Shown piece by piece: positions 1 to 10,666 of a DNA stretch of 64,000 nucleotides. The translations under genes and the position numbers were made by a program. The stretch is from the NCBI RefSeq assembly GCF_006980715.1, contig NZ_SBHN01000009.1, positions 1 to 64,000 of the forward strand, in the 5' to 3' direction. Each line of letters begins with the position of its first letter. Positions within the stretch are counted from its first letter, which is position 1. The notes below the pieces were generated by a model. It ran no database searches, was not told where the DNA came from, and saw only the letters and a list, made by a program, of their open reading frames with translations. Source of the stretch: Telmatospirillum sp. J64-1. Its GTDB lineage: Bacteria; Pseudomonadota; Alphaproteobacteria; Rhodospirillales; Magnetospirillaceae.

Positions 1-49
1 AAACTGCCGCATCGGCCCAGCCTAACTGACCAATCCGCTTGCGTGCCAT
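1..49 (-). CDS. N-terminal fragment of an unidentified protein, cut by window edge
   Basis: Only the first 16 codons are in the window; the peptide begins MARKRIGQLGW. The ATG is preceded by AGGAGAG at a suitable distance. It reads in the same direction as the dihydropyrimidinase gene, 125 bases downstream of it, so it may be the last visible member of the pyrimidine operon, for example a transporter component. The fragment is too short to assign a family. Confidence 0.45.
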   Translation of the reverse strand, partial: MARKRIGQLGWADAAV

Positions 50-174
50 GACGGCCTCTCCTGTTGATCGAACAGGCCGCTATCGAATCACAATCATGCC
101 TTCCGTGCAAAGGTCTCCACCCTGAGGAGCCGCCTTGGCGGCGTCTCGAAGGGAGAGCGGGCCAAGGACCTCCC
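50..174. other. Intergenic spacer with a GC-rich inverted repeat
   Basis: The spacer lies between dihydropyrimidinase and the truncated first gene. It contains GCCGCC-TT-GGCGGC (129-142), a 6-bp inverted repeat with a two-base centre. There is no T-run, so it could be a weak terminator, an mRNA-stability hairpin or chance in GC-rich DNA. No gene is seen here. Confidence 0.3.
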
Positions 175-1656
<1,482 letters not shown>

Positions 1657-1664
1657 TTACGGGC

Positions 1665-2384
1665 TCAGCCGGTTCGACCGGCCAAATCCATCAGGTCGGC
1701 CGCCGCATTCAGCCCCGCCGCGCGCAGGACCATGCGCACCACCTCGGCGGTGATGCGCTCGTATTCCTGGCGGCTCAGCTTCTTGCGGCCCAGGACCATG
1801 CGAATTTGCAGGTCGAAATCGGCGTAATGCTGGGTGACGGCCCAGATCATGAAGAAGAAATGGCGGGAATCGACGGGGGCCATCAGGCCCTTGGCGATCC
1901 AGCCGTCCAGCACCTCGGCCTTCTGGTCGAGCAATTGGCGCAGGTCCCGGGCCAGGAAATCCTGGATCTGCCCCCCGCCATGCAGGACCTCGTTGGCGAA
2001 GACCTTCGAAGCATTGGGCCGGGTCCGCGACAGGCGCATCTTGGCGACGACATATTCGGCCAAGGCCGTGGCCGGGTCGGCCTCGGGCTGGATCGATCGC
2101 ACGGGGGCGAGCCACATGCGCAGCACATTGTCCAGCACCGCCCGGTAGAGGTCTTCCTTGGTGCGGAAATAGTAATGCAGATTGGCCTTGGGCAGGCCGG
2201 CGCGGTCGGCGATCTCGGTCATGGTCGCACCGGCACAGCCTGCCTCGGCGAAGACCAGTTCGGCGGCCTTCAGGATGCGCTCGACATTCTCGCGCCGGAT
2301 GCGCCGCTGACCCGAGGCCGGGGCGGTCAGCCCCGGCTCGGCGGCATCCTGCCCGGTCGCGACCATGACCTCCGATTCGGTCAT
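1665..2384 (-). CDS. TetR-family regulator, RutR-like
   Basis: Protein of 239 aa. An N-terminal TetR helix-turn-helix (about residues 25-75) contains TMTEIADRAGLPKANLHYYF. The C-terminal half resembles the RutR ligand domain, with the segment SKVFANEVLHGGG. RutR proteins sense uracil/thymine and control pyrimidine catabolism. The ATG was chosen because it overlaps the upstream carbamoyl hydrolase stop as ATGA, indicating translational coupling; the frame stays open further upstream but that extension is a shadow of the neighbouring gene. Its position inside the pre operon suggests autoregulation. A candidate operator lies upstream of preT (6351-6387). Ligand and target are inferred from context. 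Confidence 0.9.
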   Translation of the reverse strand: MTESEVMVATGQDAAEPGLTAPASGQRRIRRENVERILKAAELVFAEAGCAGATMTEIADRAGLPKANLHYYFRTKEDLYRAVLDNVLRMWLAPVRSIQPEADPATALAEYVVAKMRLSRTRPNASKVFANEVLHGGGQIQDFLARDLRQLLDQKAEVLDGWIAKGLMAPVDSRHFFFMIWAVTQHYADFDLQIRMVLGRKKLSRQEYERITAEVVRMVLRAAGLNAAADLMDLAGRTG

Positions 2385-3640
2385 GACGCTTTCGCGCCCT
2401 CGGCATTGGCGCGCTCCACAACCGCGTGCAGCAGCACCTCGCAGCCGGCGGCGGCCCAGGCGGGGGTGGTCTCCTCGATCTCGTTGTGGCTGATGCCGTC
2501 CACGCAGGGAATGAAGATCATCCCGGTCGGCGCCACCATGGACAGATAGCAGGCGTCGTGCCCGGCGCCCGAGACGATGTCGCGGAAGGAATGGCCCGTC
2601 CGCTCCACCCCCAGGCGCACGGCAGAAACGCAGGATTCGTCGAACTTGATCGGGGCATAATACCAGATCTGCTCGAATTCCATTTCCAGGCCGATGCCGC
2701 TTGCGACCTCTTCCGCCGCCCGGCGCAATTCCTCGTCCATCTTCGCCAGGATGGCATCGTCGGGATGGCGGAAATCGACGGTGAAGAAGACCTCGCCGGG
2801 GATGACGTTGCGCGAGTTGGGATGGACCTGCATCATCCCCACCGTGGCGCAGGCCGAGGGGCCGTATTTCAGACCGATGCGGTTCACGGTCTCGACCATC
2901 CGCGCTGCGCCCAGCAGGGCATCCTTGCGGCGCAGCATGGGCGTCGGCCCGGCATGGGCTTCCTGGCCGGTAAGGGTGATCTCGTACCAGCGCTGCCCCT
3001 GGCAATCGGTGACGACGCCGATGGTCTTGCCCTCGGCCTCCAGGATCGGTCCCTGCTCGATATGGGCCTCGAAATAGGCGCCGATCTTGCGCCCGCCGAC
3101 CGGGGCATCACCGGCATAGCCGATGCGCGCCAGTTCCTCGCCCATGGTCTTGCCGTCCAGATCCGTCCGCGACAGGCCGTATTCCAGGTCGAAGACCCCG
3201 GCGAAGACGCCCGAGGCGACCATGGCAGGGGCGAAGCGCGATCCTTCCTCGTTGGTCCAGACGGCGACCTCGACCGGCGCTTCGGTGACATAGTTCATGT
3301 CGTTGAGGCTGCGGATGACCTCCAGCCCGGCCAGCACGCCATAGACGCCGTCATACTTGCCGCCCGTGGGCTGGCTGTCGAGATGGCTACCCATGACCAC
3401 CGGCGGCAGGTCGTCGTTGCGGCCCGGGCGGCGGGCGAAGATGTTGCCGATGGCATCGACGGTGATGGTGCAGCCGGCCTCCTCGCACCATTGCACGAAG
3501 AGGTCGCGGCCCTGCTTGTCGAGGTCGGTCAGCGCCAGTCGGCAGACGCCGCCCCTGGGCGTGGCACCGATCCTGGCCATGTCCATCAGGCTCTGCCATA
3601 GGCGCACGCCGTTGATCTGCATGTTTTGCGGAAGCGACAT
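2381..3640 (-). CDS. Beta-ureidopropionase / N-carbamoyl amidohydrolase (M20 family)
   Basis: Protein of 419 aa in the M20 hydantoinase/carbamoylase family. It should hydrolyse N-carbamoyl-beta-alanine to beta-alanine, CO2 and ammonia, the last reductive pyrimidine step. Metal and active-site signatures include GSHLDSQPTGGKYDG (metal His and Asp), TNEEGSRF, EAHIEQGP, GQEAHAGPTPM and the late His in GISHNE. The ATG beginning MSLPQNM has GAGGGGAG upstream and lies 14 bases after the preA stop. The 3' end overlaps the TetR start by four bases. Allantoate or L-carbamoylase activity is possible for this family, but preTA and dihydropyrimidinase beside it favour the pyrimidine role. Confidence 0.93.
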   Translation of the reverse strand: MSLPQNMQINGVRLWQSLMDMARIGATPRGGVCRLALTDLDKQGRDLFVQWCEEAGCTITVDAIGNIFARRPGRNDDLPPVVMGSHLDSQPTGGKYDGVYGVLAGLEVIRSLNDMNYVTEAPVEVAVWTNEEGSRFAPAMVASGVFAGVFDLEYGLSRTDLDGKTMGEELARIGYAGDAPVGGRKIGAYFEAHIEQGPILEAEGKTIGVVTDCQGQRWYEITLTGQEAHAGPTPMLRRKDALLGAARMVETVNRIGLKYGPSACATVGMMQVHPNSRNVIPGEVFFTVDFRHPDDAILAKMDEELRRAAEEVASGIGLEMEFEQIWYYAPIKFDESCVSAVRLGVERTGHSFRDIVSGAGHDACYLSMVAPTGMIFIPCVDGISHNEIEETTPAWAAAGCEVLLHAVVERANAEGAKAS

Positions 3641-3654
3641 CTCGGACTCTCCCC

Positions 3655-4929
3655 TCAGACTTTTTCCAGGTTCATCGGATTGCGGGCATCTTCGGGCCAG
3701 GTGACATAGGGCAGTCCGTTTTCCTCGGGATGCATGGTGATGCAGCCGGGCACCGGACAGACATGCAGGCAGAGATTGCAGCCCACGCAATCCTCGTTCT
3801 CGACCGTGAACAGGCGCTTGCCCTCGCCCTGGACAATGCGGATCGCCTGATGCGAGGTATCCTCGCAGGCGATGTGGCAGCGTCCGCAATCGATGCACAG
3901 GGCCGGGTCGATCAGCGCCTTGGTCGAGAAGTTCATGTTGAGGGCATTCCAGTCGACCACGTTGCGCACCGCGCGCCCGGTCACCTGGTCGAGGTTTTCA
4001 TAGCCCTTCTCGTCCATCCAGTTGGACAGGCCGCTGATCATGTCCTCGACGATCTTGAAGCCGTAGGTCATGGCGGCCGTGCAAACCTGTACGCCCGAAG
4101 CGCCAAGCGCCAGGAATTCGGCGGCATCGCGCCAGGTGGTCACGCCGCCGATCCCCGAGATGGGAATGCCCGCGGTGAAGCCGTTGCGGGCGATCTCGGC
4201 CACCATGTTCAAGGCCATGGGCTTGACGGCGGGGCCGCAATAGCCGCCATGGGTGCCGACGCCGTCGACGATCGGCGTCGGCGCCATGGCATCGAGGTCG
4301 ACGCTGATGATGGAATTGACGGTGTTGATCAGCGAGATGCCGTCCGCCCCGCCGCGCTTGGCCGCTTCCGCCGACCACAGGATATTGGTGATGTTGGGCG
4401 TCAGCTTGACGATGACCGGCAGGCGGGTCGCCGCCTTGACCCAGCGCGTCACCTGCTCGACCATTTCCGGCACCTGGCCGATGGCCGAACCCATGCCGCG
4501 TTCGCACATGCCGTGCGGGCAGCCGAGATTGAGTTCCAGCCCATCCGCCCCCGCCGCCTCGATCCGGCGAGCCAGATCGGCCCAGGCCTGTTCCTCCATG
4601 CGCGCCATCAGCGAGACGACCATGGCGCGGTCGGGCCAGGCCTTCTTGACCTCGGCGATCTCGCGCAGATTGACCTCCAGCGGGCGGTCCGAGATCAGCT
4701 CGATATTGTTGATGCCCAGCAGGCGGCGGTCGATGTCGTAATGGGCGCCGTAGCGCGAGCTGACATTGACCACCGGCGGGTCCTCGCCCAGCGTCTTCCA
4801 CACCACGCCGCCCCAGCCCGCCTCGAAGGCGCGAACGACGTTATAGGCCTTGTCGGTGGGCGGGGCCGAGGCCAGCCAGAAGGGATTGGGGGCGGTGATG
4901 CCGGCGATATTACAGCGCAGATCGGCCAT
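3655..4929 (-). CDS. preA: NAD-dependent dihydropyrimidine dehydrogenase, subunit PreA
   Basis: Protein of 424 aa. Residues ~1-320 form a dihydroorotate-dehydrogenase-like FMN barrel (SGIGGVTTWRDAAEFLALGA; the active-site cysteine loop region NLGCPHGMCERGMG). The C-terminus carries two [4Fe-4S] ferredoxin motifs, CIDCGRCHIAC and CVGCNLCLHVCPVPGC. With PreT it reversibly reduces uracil/thymine to the 5,6-dihydro forms using NADH. It lies 15 bases downstream of preT, with GGGGAG before the ATG. Fusion of these two modules is the eukaryotic DPYD arrangement; separate genes are normal for bacteria. Confidence 0.96.
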   Translation of the reverse strand: MADLRCNIAGITAPNPFWLASAPPTDKAYNVVRAFEAGWGGVVWKTLGEDPPVVNVSSRYGAHYDIDRRLLGINNIELISDRPLEVNLREIAEVKKAWPDRAMVVSLMARMEEQAWADLARRIEAAGADGLELNLGCPHGMCERGMGSAIGQVPEMVEQVTRWVKAATRLPVIVKLTPNITNILWSAEAAKRGGADGISLINTVNSIISVDLDAMAPTPIVDGVGTHGGYCGPAVKPMALNMVAEIARNGFTAGIPISGIGGVTTWRDAAEFLALGASGVQVCTAAMTYGFKIVEDMISGLSNWMDEKGYENLDQVTGRAVRNVVDWNALNMNFSTKALIDPALCIDCGRCHIACEDTSHQAIRIVQGEGKRLFTVENEDCVGCNLCLHVCPVPGCITMHPEENGLPYVTWPEDARNPMNLEKV

Positions 4930-4944
4930 GATGGAGGCTCCCCC

Positions 4945-6255
4945 TCAAGCAGTCATCAGGAAGGAATGGATGGAGAGGGCGGCCAGCTTGCCGTCCTGCA
5001 CCGATTGCACGGTCAGGTCCTCGCCGCTGGCGATGCAGTCGCCGCCGGCGAAGACGCCCGCCATCGAGGTGCGGTAAGCGGGGTCGACCACGATCTTTCC
5101 CCCGGCGAGGTCGATCCCCGCAAGCTCGCGCACGGCCAGCTTCTGGCCCACGGCCTTCAGCACCATATCGGCGGCGATGGAGAATTTCTCGCCAGTGCCG
5201 ACCAGGCGTCCGCCTTCCAGACGGGTCTTCTCGAAGAGGATTCCCTGCACTCTGCCGTCGCCGTCGATCCGCACCGGCTCGGCGAAGGTCCTGAGGATCA
5301 CGCCATGGGTCAGGGCCAGTTCCTGCTCCCACGCCGTGGCGCGCATCTGTCCCCGCCCCCGGCGATAGACCAGCGTCACCTCCTCGGCGCCCAGCTTGCG
5401 TGCCTGGACCGCCGCGTCGATGGCGGTGTTGCCGCCGCCGATGACCACCACATTGCGCCCGACGAACAGCCCGGCGCCGCCGGGTGCCTGACGCAGGCGC
5501 CCGATGAAGGTGATGGCGTCTTCGACCCCCAGGAATTCCTCACCGGGAATGCCGAGACGATTGCTCTCGCCCAGGCCCACGCCCAGGAACACCGCGTCGA
5601 AATCGCGCCGCAATCCCGCCAGGGTCAGGTCGCCGCCCAGGCGGCGGCCATGCTCGACCGTGATGCCGCCGATCTTCAGGATAAAATCGACTTCGCGCTG
5701 GGCGAAATCACCGGCCATCTTGTAGGCGGCAAGACCGTATTCGTTCAGGCCGCCGGATTTCGGCTTGGCCTCGAACACCGTCACGTCATGGCCCAGCCTC
5801 GCTAGGCCATGAGCACAGGACAGACCGGCGGGCCCGGCACCGACCACCGCCACGCGCTTGCCGGTCGGCGCGGCGCGGGTGAAAGGATGGCTGCCGGAAG
5901 CGATCAGCGGATCGACGGCATGGCGCTGCAACCGGCCGATGGCGACCGGCCTTTCCTCGGCCGTGTTGCGCACGCAGACCTGCTCGCACAGGATTTCGGT
6001 GGGGCAGACGCGGGCACAGGTGCCGCCCATGATGTTGGACGACAGGATCGTCGTCGCCGCCCCCTTCATGTTGCCGGTAGCGATGCCGCGGATGAAGACG
6101 GGAATGTCGATGCTTGTCGGGCAGGCCCGCACGCAGGGGGCGTCGTAGCAGAACAGGCAGCGGCTCGCTTCCGCCATCGCCTGCATGGGCGTCAGCGGTG
6201 GAACGAGGTCGTCATAGACGGAGGTTTGACTGTCAACGGCTGAAATCACGGTCAT
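4945..6255 (-). CDS. preT: NAD-dependent dihydropyrimidine dehydrogenase, subunit PreT
   Basis: Protein of 436 aa of the GltD-like family. The N-terminal cysteine-rich region binds two Fe-S clusters (CLFCYDAPCVRACPTSIDIP, then GTCARVCPTEILCEQVC). An FAD Rossmann motif, VVGAGPAGLSCA, follows, and then an NAD-binding motif, VIGGGNTAIDAA. It passes electrons from NADH to PreA. It is the first gene of the pyrimidine operon, so its promoter controls the pathway; the 238-base region upstream contains the RutR-like site. Confidence 0.96.
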   Translation of the reverse strand: MTVISAVDSQTSVYDDLVPPLTPMQAMAEASRCLFCYDAPCVRACPTSIDIPVFIRGIATGNMKGAATTILSSNIMGGTCARVCPTEILCEQVCVRNTAEERPVAIGRLQRHAVDPLIASGSHPFTRAAPTGKRVAVVGAGPAGLSCAHGLARLGHDVTVFEAKPKSGGLNEYGLAAYKMAGDFAQREVDFILKIGGITVEHGRRLGGDLTLAGLRRDFDAVFLGVGLGESNRLGIPGEEFLGVEDAITFIGRLRQAPGGAGLFVGRNVVVIGGGNTAIDAAVQARKLGAEEVTLVYRRGRGQMRATAWEQELALTHGVILRTFAEPVRIDGDGRVQGILFEKTRLEGGRLVGTGEKFSIAADMVLKAVGQKLAVRELAGIDLAGGKIVVDPAYRTSMAGVFAGGDCIASGEDLTVQSVQDGKLAALSIHSFLMTA

Positions 6256-6350
6256 GGGCGAGACGTCCCTTCGGTCACGGTTCAGCAGAACACGCCCTTA
6301 CCGCGCAAATCCCATGCCAGACGCCCGCTGCAATCGTCCCACCCGGAAAA

Positions 6351-6387
6351 CCTGACCGTTTAGTCAAAAACGGACTCTCCGGTCAGG
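6351..6387. promoter_or_regulatory. Candidate RutR-type operator upstream of preT
   Basis: CTGACCGTTTAGTCAA (6352-6367) matches 11 of 14 defined positions of the RutR consensus TTGACCAnnTGGTCAA as I recall it from E. coli. It also forms a larger element: CCTGACCG (6351-6358) is mirrored exactly by CGGTCAGG (6380-6387), giving two inverted copies of the half-site. On the minus strand the site overlaps a -35-like TTGACT reading towards preT, compatible with repression. It lies about 100 bases upstream of the preT start, in an operon that encodes a RutR-like TetR protein. Binding is inferred. Confidence 0.55.
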
Positions 6388-6493
6388 CTGCGCATTCCGC
6401 CCGATGCACAACCCGCAGTCAAAATAGTGCCCAATAATTATTCATGAACAAGTATTGAGCAACCAAGCCCGGGAGCGGAGACAGCCCCCTTCC

Positions 6494-8464
6494 CTAGCCC
6501 CTGATCCGCTTCAGGAAATTATCGACCTCGCTTTCCAGCCGTCCGGCCTGAAGGGACAGTTCCGAAGCCACGGCCAGAACCTTCTCGGCGGCCTGACCGG
6601 TTTCGCCCGCCGCGGCGCTGACCGCCGTGATATGGCTGGTCACCTCGCCCGTCCCGCTGGAAACCTGGCTGACATTGCGGGCGATTTCGTCGGTTGCGGC
6701 GCTTTGCTCCTCCACCGCAGCGGCGATGGCGGCGGCAATTTCGTTCATCCGCGTGATGGTCTGGCCGATATCGCGGATGGCCCCCACGGCATCCTGGGTT
6801 GCCAGTTGCACGGCGTCGATCTGGCCCGCGATGTCGTTGGTGGCCTTGGCGGTCTGCTGGGCGAGGCTCTTGACCTCGCTGGCGACCACGGCGAAGCCCT
6901 TGCCCGCCTCGCCCGCGCGCGCCGCCTCGATCGTCGCGTTCAGGGCCAGAAGGTTGGTGCGGTTCGCGATATCGCTGATCAGGCCCAGCACCTCGCCGAT
7001 CCGGGCGGCAGCATCGGCCAGCCCCTGCACCGTCACATTCGTCCTTTCGGACGCGATGACGGCGGTCTTGCTGATCTCGGAGGAATGCTCGACCTGCTGG
7101 GCGATCTCGCGGATTGAACGGTTCAGTTCCTCGGCGGCGCTGGCGACGGTCTGCACGTTGATCGAGGCCTGTTCCGCGGCGCCGGCCACGGCAATGGCGC
7201 GCTGATTGGTCTGGGCGATGCTGCTGGACATGATCTTCGCCGCGCCTTCCATCTCGGCGGAATGGGCGGTCACGCCCATGGCGACGCCCTTCACGCTGCT
7301 TTCGAAGGACTCGGCCAGAAGCAGCATCGCCTGGCGCTTCTCCTCTTCCGCCCGGCGCTTCATCCGCTCCTGCTCGTCCTGCAGGCGCTCCATTTCCAAG
7401 GCGTTGTCCTTGAAGACCTGCACCGCTTGAGCCATCTCGCCGATCTCGTCGAGACGATCCAATGCCGGAACCGGCGTGGTCTTCTCCCCGCGCGCCAGGG
7501 CAGCCATGGTGGCGGTCATGCTGGTGATGGGGGTGACGATGCTGCGGCCGATGCGCCAGGCCAGCACGATACCCGCCACCAGGGCGATCCCCGCGAGGCC
7601 CAAGGTCAGGGCCATGGCGCGGGCAACCTGATCCCGGATGGCCGCCGCCCCTTGCGCCTGAAGCTCCGTCGCCTCCTGCTTGATGGCATCGGCTCGACTC
7701 AGGACCTGCGGCCCCAAGTCCCGCAAGCTCCGCTCCAGGGTGTTGTTCCGCGCCGAAAGAGCGGTGAATTCGCTGAAGGCGGCGGAATAATCGGTCAGCA
7801 GGCCGGTCAGGCGCTCGGCGCGTGCGATGCCGCGCAAGGCATTCAAGGCGTCCTGCAGATTCGCAAGGGTCGTCTCGGCGTCGCTCTGGTCGCGGGTCGC
7901 GATATTGCGCGTCATGAACAACCGGGCACGCAGGAAATATTCCCGCGCCCGGCCGGCCGCCTCCTCGCCTTGCACGTCCCCCGCCCGGCGCGACTGGATC
8001 TGCAAAGCGGGAAAGGCACTGTCGATCATGACCGCGCTTTTTTCCAGGCTGGCGATCTGTTCCTTCGCCTGTTCCAGCCCCTGGCTGAGAGCGAGAAGCT
8101 CCGCGTTGTAGGCGGCGACGACATCCCCCAGGGCATCGTATTGCTCGCGCCATTCGAGGCTGGCGGCATTCTGTTCCAGGGCCTCCAGGTCCTGGAGCAC
8201 TTGTTCGCGCGCATTCTCCATCATCACGCGCTCGCTATCGGCCCGCGTGATGAAGAAGGCGGAGACGCGGCCCTGGAAATCGACCACGTTGCGGTCCAGT
8301 GCCCCGGCCGCCGTCGCGACGCTCACGGCCTGGTCATAATGCTCCACCTGCGCCGAGACACGGTCGAAGGTCCAGACGGCCATGCCGGAAACAATGACGA
8401 GCAGAATCAGGATCGCGCCGAACCCGGCAAGCATGCGGGCTCGAATCTTCAATGTCGCAAGCAT
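6494..8464 (-). CDS. Methyl-accepting chemotaxis protein
   Basis: Inner-membrane chemoreceptor of 656 aa. TM1 spans about residues 12-33 and TM2 about 284-306 ([16 protein letters not shown]). The ~250-aa helical periplasmic region between them fits a bimodular (HBM-like) ligand domain. A HAMP domain follows, then the cytoplasmic signalling hairpin with the conserved tip [19 protein letters not shown]. There is no obvious CheB/CheR tethering pentapeptide; the end is LKRIRG. The start at MLATLKIR has AAGGA upstream; a longer upstream frame lacks support. It is transcribed towards preT across a 238-base gap. The ligand is unknown; the neighbouring pyrimidine operon makes a pyrimidine or amine attractant possible but unproven. 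Confidence 0.93.
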   Translation of the reverse strand: MLATLKIRARMLAGFGAILILLVIVSGMAVWTFDRVSAQVEHYDQAVSVATAAGALDRNVVDFQGRVSAFFITRADSERVMMENAREQVLQDLEALEQNAASLEWREQYDALGDVVAAYNAELLALSQGLEQAKEQIASLEKSAVMIDSAFPALQIQSRRAGDVQGEEAAGRAREYFLRARLFMTRNIATRDQSDAETTLANLQDALNALRGIARAERLTGLLTDYSAAFSEFTALSARNNTLERSLRDLGPQVLSRADAIKQEATELQAQGAAAIRDQVARAMALTLGLAGIALVAGIVLAWRIGRSIVTPITSMTATMAALARGEKTTPVPALDRLDEIGEMAQAVQVFKDNALEMERLQDEQERMKRRAEEEKRQAMLLLAESFESSVKGVAMGVTAHSAEMEGAAKIMSSSIAQTNQRAIAVAGAAEQASINVQTVASAAEELNRSIREIAQQVEHSSEISKTAVIASERTNVTVQGLADAAARIGEVLGLISDIANRTNLLALNATIEAARAGEAGKGFAVVASEVKSLAQQTAKATNDIAGQIDAVQLATQDAVGAIRDIGQTITRMNEIAAAIAAAVEEQSAATDEIARNVSQVSSGTGEVTSHITAVSAAAGETGQAAEKVLAVASELSLQAGRLESEVDNFLKRIRG

Positions 8465-8501
8465 TTCGTATTTCGTCCTTCGGCGTGTCGCGACGCGGAA
8501 A

Positions 8502-9485
8502 TCAGGCGAGGTCGAGCAGTATCTTTCCCAGATGCCGCCCCGATTCCAGCCTCTCATGGGCGGCGGCGACCTGATCCAGGGGATAGACACTGTCGATGCG
8601 GGAGCGGATCTCGCCCGAAGCCACCTTGGGCCAGGCGTGTTCGGCGATGCGGCGGGCGATCCGGCGCTTCTCATCCAGGCTGCGCCCACGCAGGGAAGAG
8701 CTGAAGATGCCGCCCCGTTTTGCCATCAGCAGGGACAGGTCGAGCGGCGCGGTCGCGCCCGATTGCATACCGATGACCACCAGCCGTCCACCCGTGGCGA
8801 GCGAGACCAGATTGCGGGACAGGTAATCCCCGCCGACCATGTCGAGGATGACATCGACGCCCTGCCCGCCGGTCTTTTCCTGGACCAGGGCGGCGAAGTC
8901 CTGGTTCCGGTAGTCGATGACGACATCGGCCCCCAGGAGGCGGCAGAAATCCGTCTTTTCGGAGCCACCGGCGGTGGTGAAGACCTCCGCCCCGAAGGCC
9001 TTGGCAAGCTGAATGGCGATGCTGCCGATACCGCTGGCCCCGCCATGGATCAGCACCCGCTCGCCCGCTTTCAATCCGGCGGTGTCGAAGAGATTGGACC
9101 AGAGCGTAAACAGCGCCTCGGGCAGCCCGGCCACGTCCCGAGCGCCCAGTCCCGCCGGAACGGGCAGGCAGAGGCCGGAATCGGCGACGCAGTATTCGGC
9201 ATAGCCGCCACTCGGCACCAGGGCGCAGACCTCATCCCCGATCTTCAGGCCCGTGACCTGGGCGCCCCGGGCCTCGATCCGTCCCGCCACCTCCAGCCCG
9301 AGGATGGGCGATGCACCGGGCGGCGGGGGAAAGATGCCCCGGCGCTGCATGATGTCGGGGCGGTTCACGCCTGCGGCGGCGACCCGGATCAGAACCTCTT
9401 CCGGGCCCGGCACCGGAATCGCCAGGCCCGAGGCGACGGAAAGGACCTCCGGCCCTCCCGTCCCCGCCGTCTCGACTGCCCGCAT
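8502..9485 (-). CDS. NAD(P)H:quinone oxidoreductase, zinc-independent MDR family (PIG3-like)
   Basis: Medium-chain dehydrogenase/reductase of 327 aa. It has the GroES-like N-terminal domain ([12 protein letters not shown], the quinone-oxidoreductase signature) and a Rossmann domain with [10 protein letters not shown] for NADPH. Catalytic zinc ligands are absent, as expected for the quinone reductase branch. Its ATG shares a base with the upstream TGA (TGATG), so it is coupled to the HbpS-like gene; a GTG one codon earlier is also possible. Likely role: NADPH-dependent reduction of quinones or alpha,beta-unsaturated carbonyls. Confidence 0.9.
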   Translation of the reverse strand: MRAVETAGTGGPEVLSVASGLAIPVPGPEEVLIRVAAAGVNRPDIMQRRGIFPPPPGASPILGLEVAGRIEARGAQVTGLKIGDEVCALVPSGGYAEYCVADSGLCLPVPAGLGARDVAGLPEALFTLWSNLFDTAGLKAGERVLIHGGASGIGSIAIQLAKAFGAEVFTTAGGSEKTDFCRLLGADVVIDYRNQDFAALVQEKTGGQGVDVILDMVGGDYLSRNLVSLATGGRLVVIGMQSGATAPLDLSLLMAKRGGIFSSSLRGRSLDEKRRIARRIAEHAWPKVASGEIRSRIDSVYPLDQVAAAHERLESGRHLGKILLDLA

Positions 9486-9913
9486 CACGCGGCCTCGCCT
9501 GGAATTTCCGCCCCCAGGGCCCTCAGCGCCGCCTTGGCGACGGCCACGTCCTCGCTGCCGCTGCCCGATCCGACACCGATCCCGCCGACCGTATAGCCGT
9601 CGATGATGATGGGAAAACCGCCTTCCAGATTGGTCAAACGGCCATTTGTCGCGAGGCTCAGCTTGACTTCCAGCTCCGGCAGCAGCGAGCCCGAGGGGCG
9701 GCTGTGGGAAGCGGCGGTGATGGCCTTCTTCATGCAGGTTTCGCTGCTCAGGAACTTGGCGCCATCCATGCGGATGAAGGCCAGCAGGTTTCCGCCATCA
9801 TCGACGATACAGATATTCTGCGGCACGCCAATCTCGGTTGCATAATCCACGGCGGCGCTCAAGGCAACGAAGGCACCCTCATGCGTAAGCTTCTTGAATT
9901 CTCTAGTTTTCAC
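9485..9913 (-). CDS. HbpS/GlcG-like heme-binding family protein (DUF336)
   Basis: Protein of 142 aa with the DUF336 fold: IVDDGGNLLAFIRMDGA near residue 40 and a glycine-rich IGVGSGSGSEDVAVA near the C-terminus. Family members bind heme, cobalamin or small organic ligands and often sit beside oxidoreductases. The start is a GTG with GAAGGGG eight bases upstream. It is first in a two-gene operon with the quinone oxidoreductase and divergent from a GST across a 59-base AT-rich spacer. No export signal is visible, so it is probably cytosolic. The exact function is unknown. Confidence 0.87.
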   Translation of the reverse strand: MKTREFKKLTHEGAFVALSAAVDYATEIGVPQNICIVDDGGNLLAFIRMDGAKFLSSETCMKKAITAASHSRPSGSLLPELEVKLSLATNGRLTNLEGGFPIIIDGYTVGGIGVGSGSGSEDVAVAKAALRALGAEIPGEAA

Positions 9914-9940
9914 TTGAACAACCCCTTCTCTGAATATAAT
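9914..9940 (+). promoter_or_regulatory. Putative sigma-70 promoter for the GST gene
   Basis: TTGAAC (9914-9919) and a perfect TATAAT (9935-9940) are separated by 15 bases, shorter than the ideal 17. It lies in a short AT-rich divergent spacer, 33 bases before the GST start codon. Confidence 0.45.
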
Positions 9941-9972
9941 AAAAATTAATCACATTTTCGGAGATTAATTCA

Positions 9973-10623
9973 GTGATACTCTTCTACGCCCAGACTTCAC
10001 CCTATGTGAAGAAGGTTCTTTCTGTTGCCATCGAAGTCGGACTTGGCACCGAAATAGAATGCGTTGACGTGGATACTTCGGTGGAAACGCCTGCCCTGCG
10101 CCAGGCCAACCCGCTGTCGCGCATTCCGACGCTGGTGGATGGCGATGTGGCGGTCTACGATTCGCCGGTCATATGCGACTATCTCTGCCGCAAGGCCGGG
10201 AACGTCTCGTTGCGTCCGCAAGACCCGGACGCGCAACTGCGCGACGCCCGCCTTCAGGCCCTGGCCGACGGCGTGATGGATTCCACGCGCGCCGTGCGCC
10301 AGGAACGGATGCGCAGCCCCGAGAAGCAGGTCGCCAGCGTGATCGAGCGCCAGGTTCTGGCGGTCAGCCATGCCCTCGACGTGCTGGACGCCGAGGCGGC
10401 GGCACTGGACGGCGTGGTGACGATCGGCACGCTGGCGGCGGGCAGCGCCCTGGATTACGTGGACTTCCGCCTGGGCGATCTGAACTGGCGCGACACCCGC
10501 CCGGCCCTGGCCGCGTGGTATGCGGCCTTCACCCAGCGTCCCTCGATGCAGCACACCGCCCTGCGCGACGCCCAGACCGGCCCGGCGGCCTTCCTCGCCT
10601 GGCGCGCCGCCCAAGGGAAGTAA
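9973..10623 (+). CDS. Glutathione S-transferase family protein
   Basis: Protein of 216 aa. An N-terminal thioredoxin-like domain (FYAQTSPYVKKV, with Ser/Tyr candidates for thiolate activation) includes the cis-Pro segment NPLSRIPTLV and the glutathione-binding VYDSPVICDYL. An all-helical C-terminal domain follows. The start is GTG with GGAG nine bases upstream. It is divergent from the HbpS/quinone oxidoreductase pair and convergent with the M20 deacylase gene. Detoxification or reductive use of glutathione is likely; the substrate is unknown. Confidence 0.9.
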   Translation: MILFYAQTSPYVKKVLSVAIEVGLGTEIECVDVDTSVETPALRQANPLSRIPTLVDGDVAVYDSPVICDYLCRKAGNVSLRPQDPDAQLRDARLQALADGVMDSTRAVRQERMRSPEKQVASVIERQVLAVSHALDVLDAEAAALDGVVTIGTLAAGSALDYVDFRLGDLNWRDTRPALAAWYAAFTQRPSMQHTALRDAQTGPAAFLAWRAAQGK

Positions 10624-10628
10624 TCGAT

Positions 10629-10666
10629 CCGGCCGGCTCACAACTCCCCCCAGTCGAGCCGGCCGG
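10629..10666. terminator. GC-rich hairpin between convergent GST and M20 genes
   Basis: CCGGCCGGCTC (10629-10639) and GAGCCGGCCGG (10656-10666) form a perfect 11-bp stem with a 16-base loop. The right arm lies in the last codons of the M20 gene. There is no T-tract, so termination is inferred from position and stem strength. Confidence 0.5.

Noticed and set aside
1665-3005. Long N-terminal extension of the TetR gene (446 codons in total)
   Set aside because: The extension lies over the carbamoyl hydrolase in another frame and is Arg/Gly/Pro-rich. The ATGA-coupled start gives a normal TetR length.
3730-5805. 691-codon plus-strand frame opposite preA/preT
   Set aside because: Shadow of the two well-supported Fe-S flavoprotein genes; no recognisable motif.
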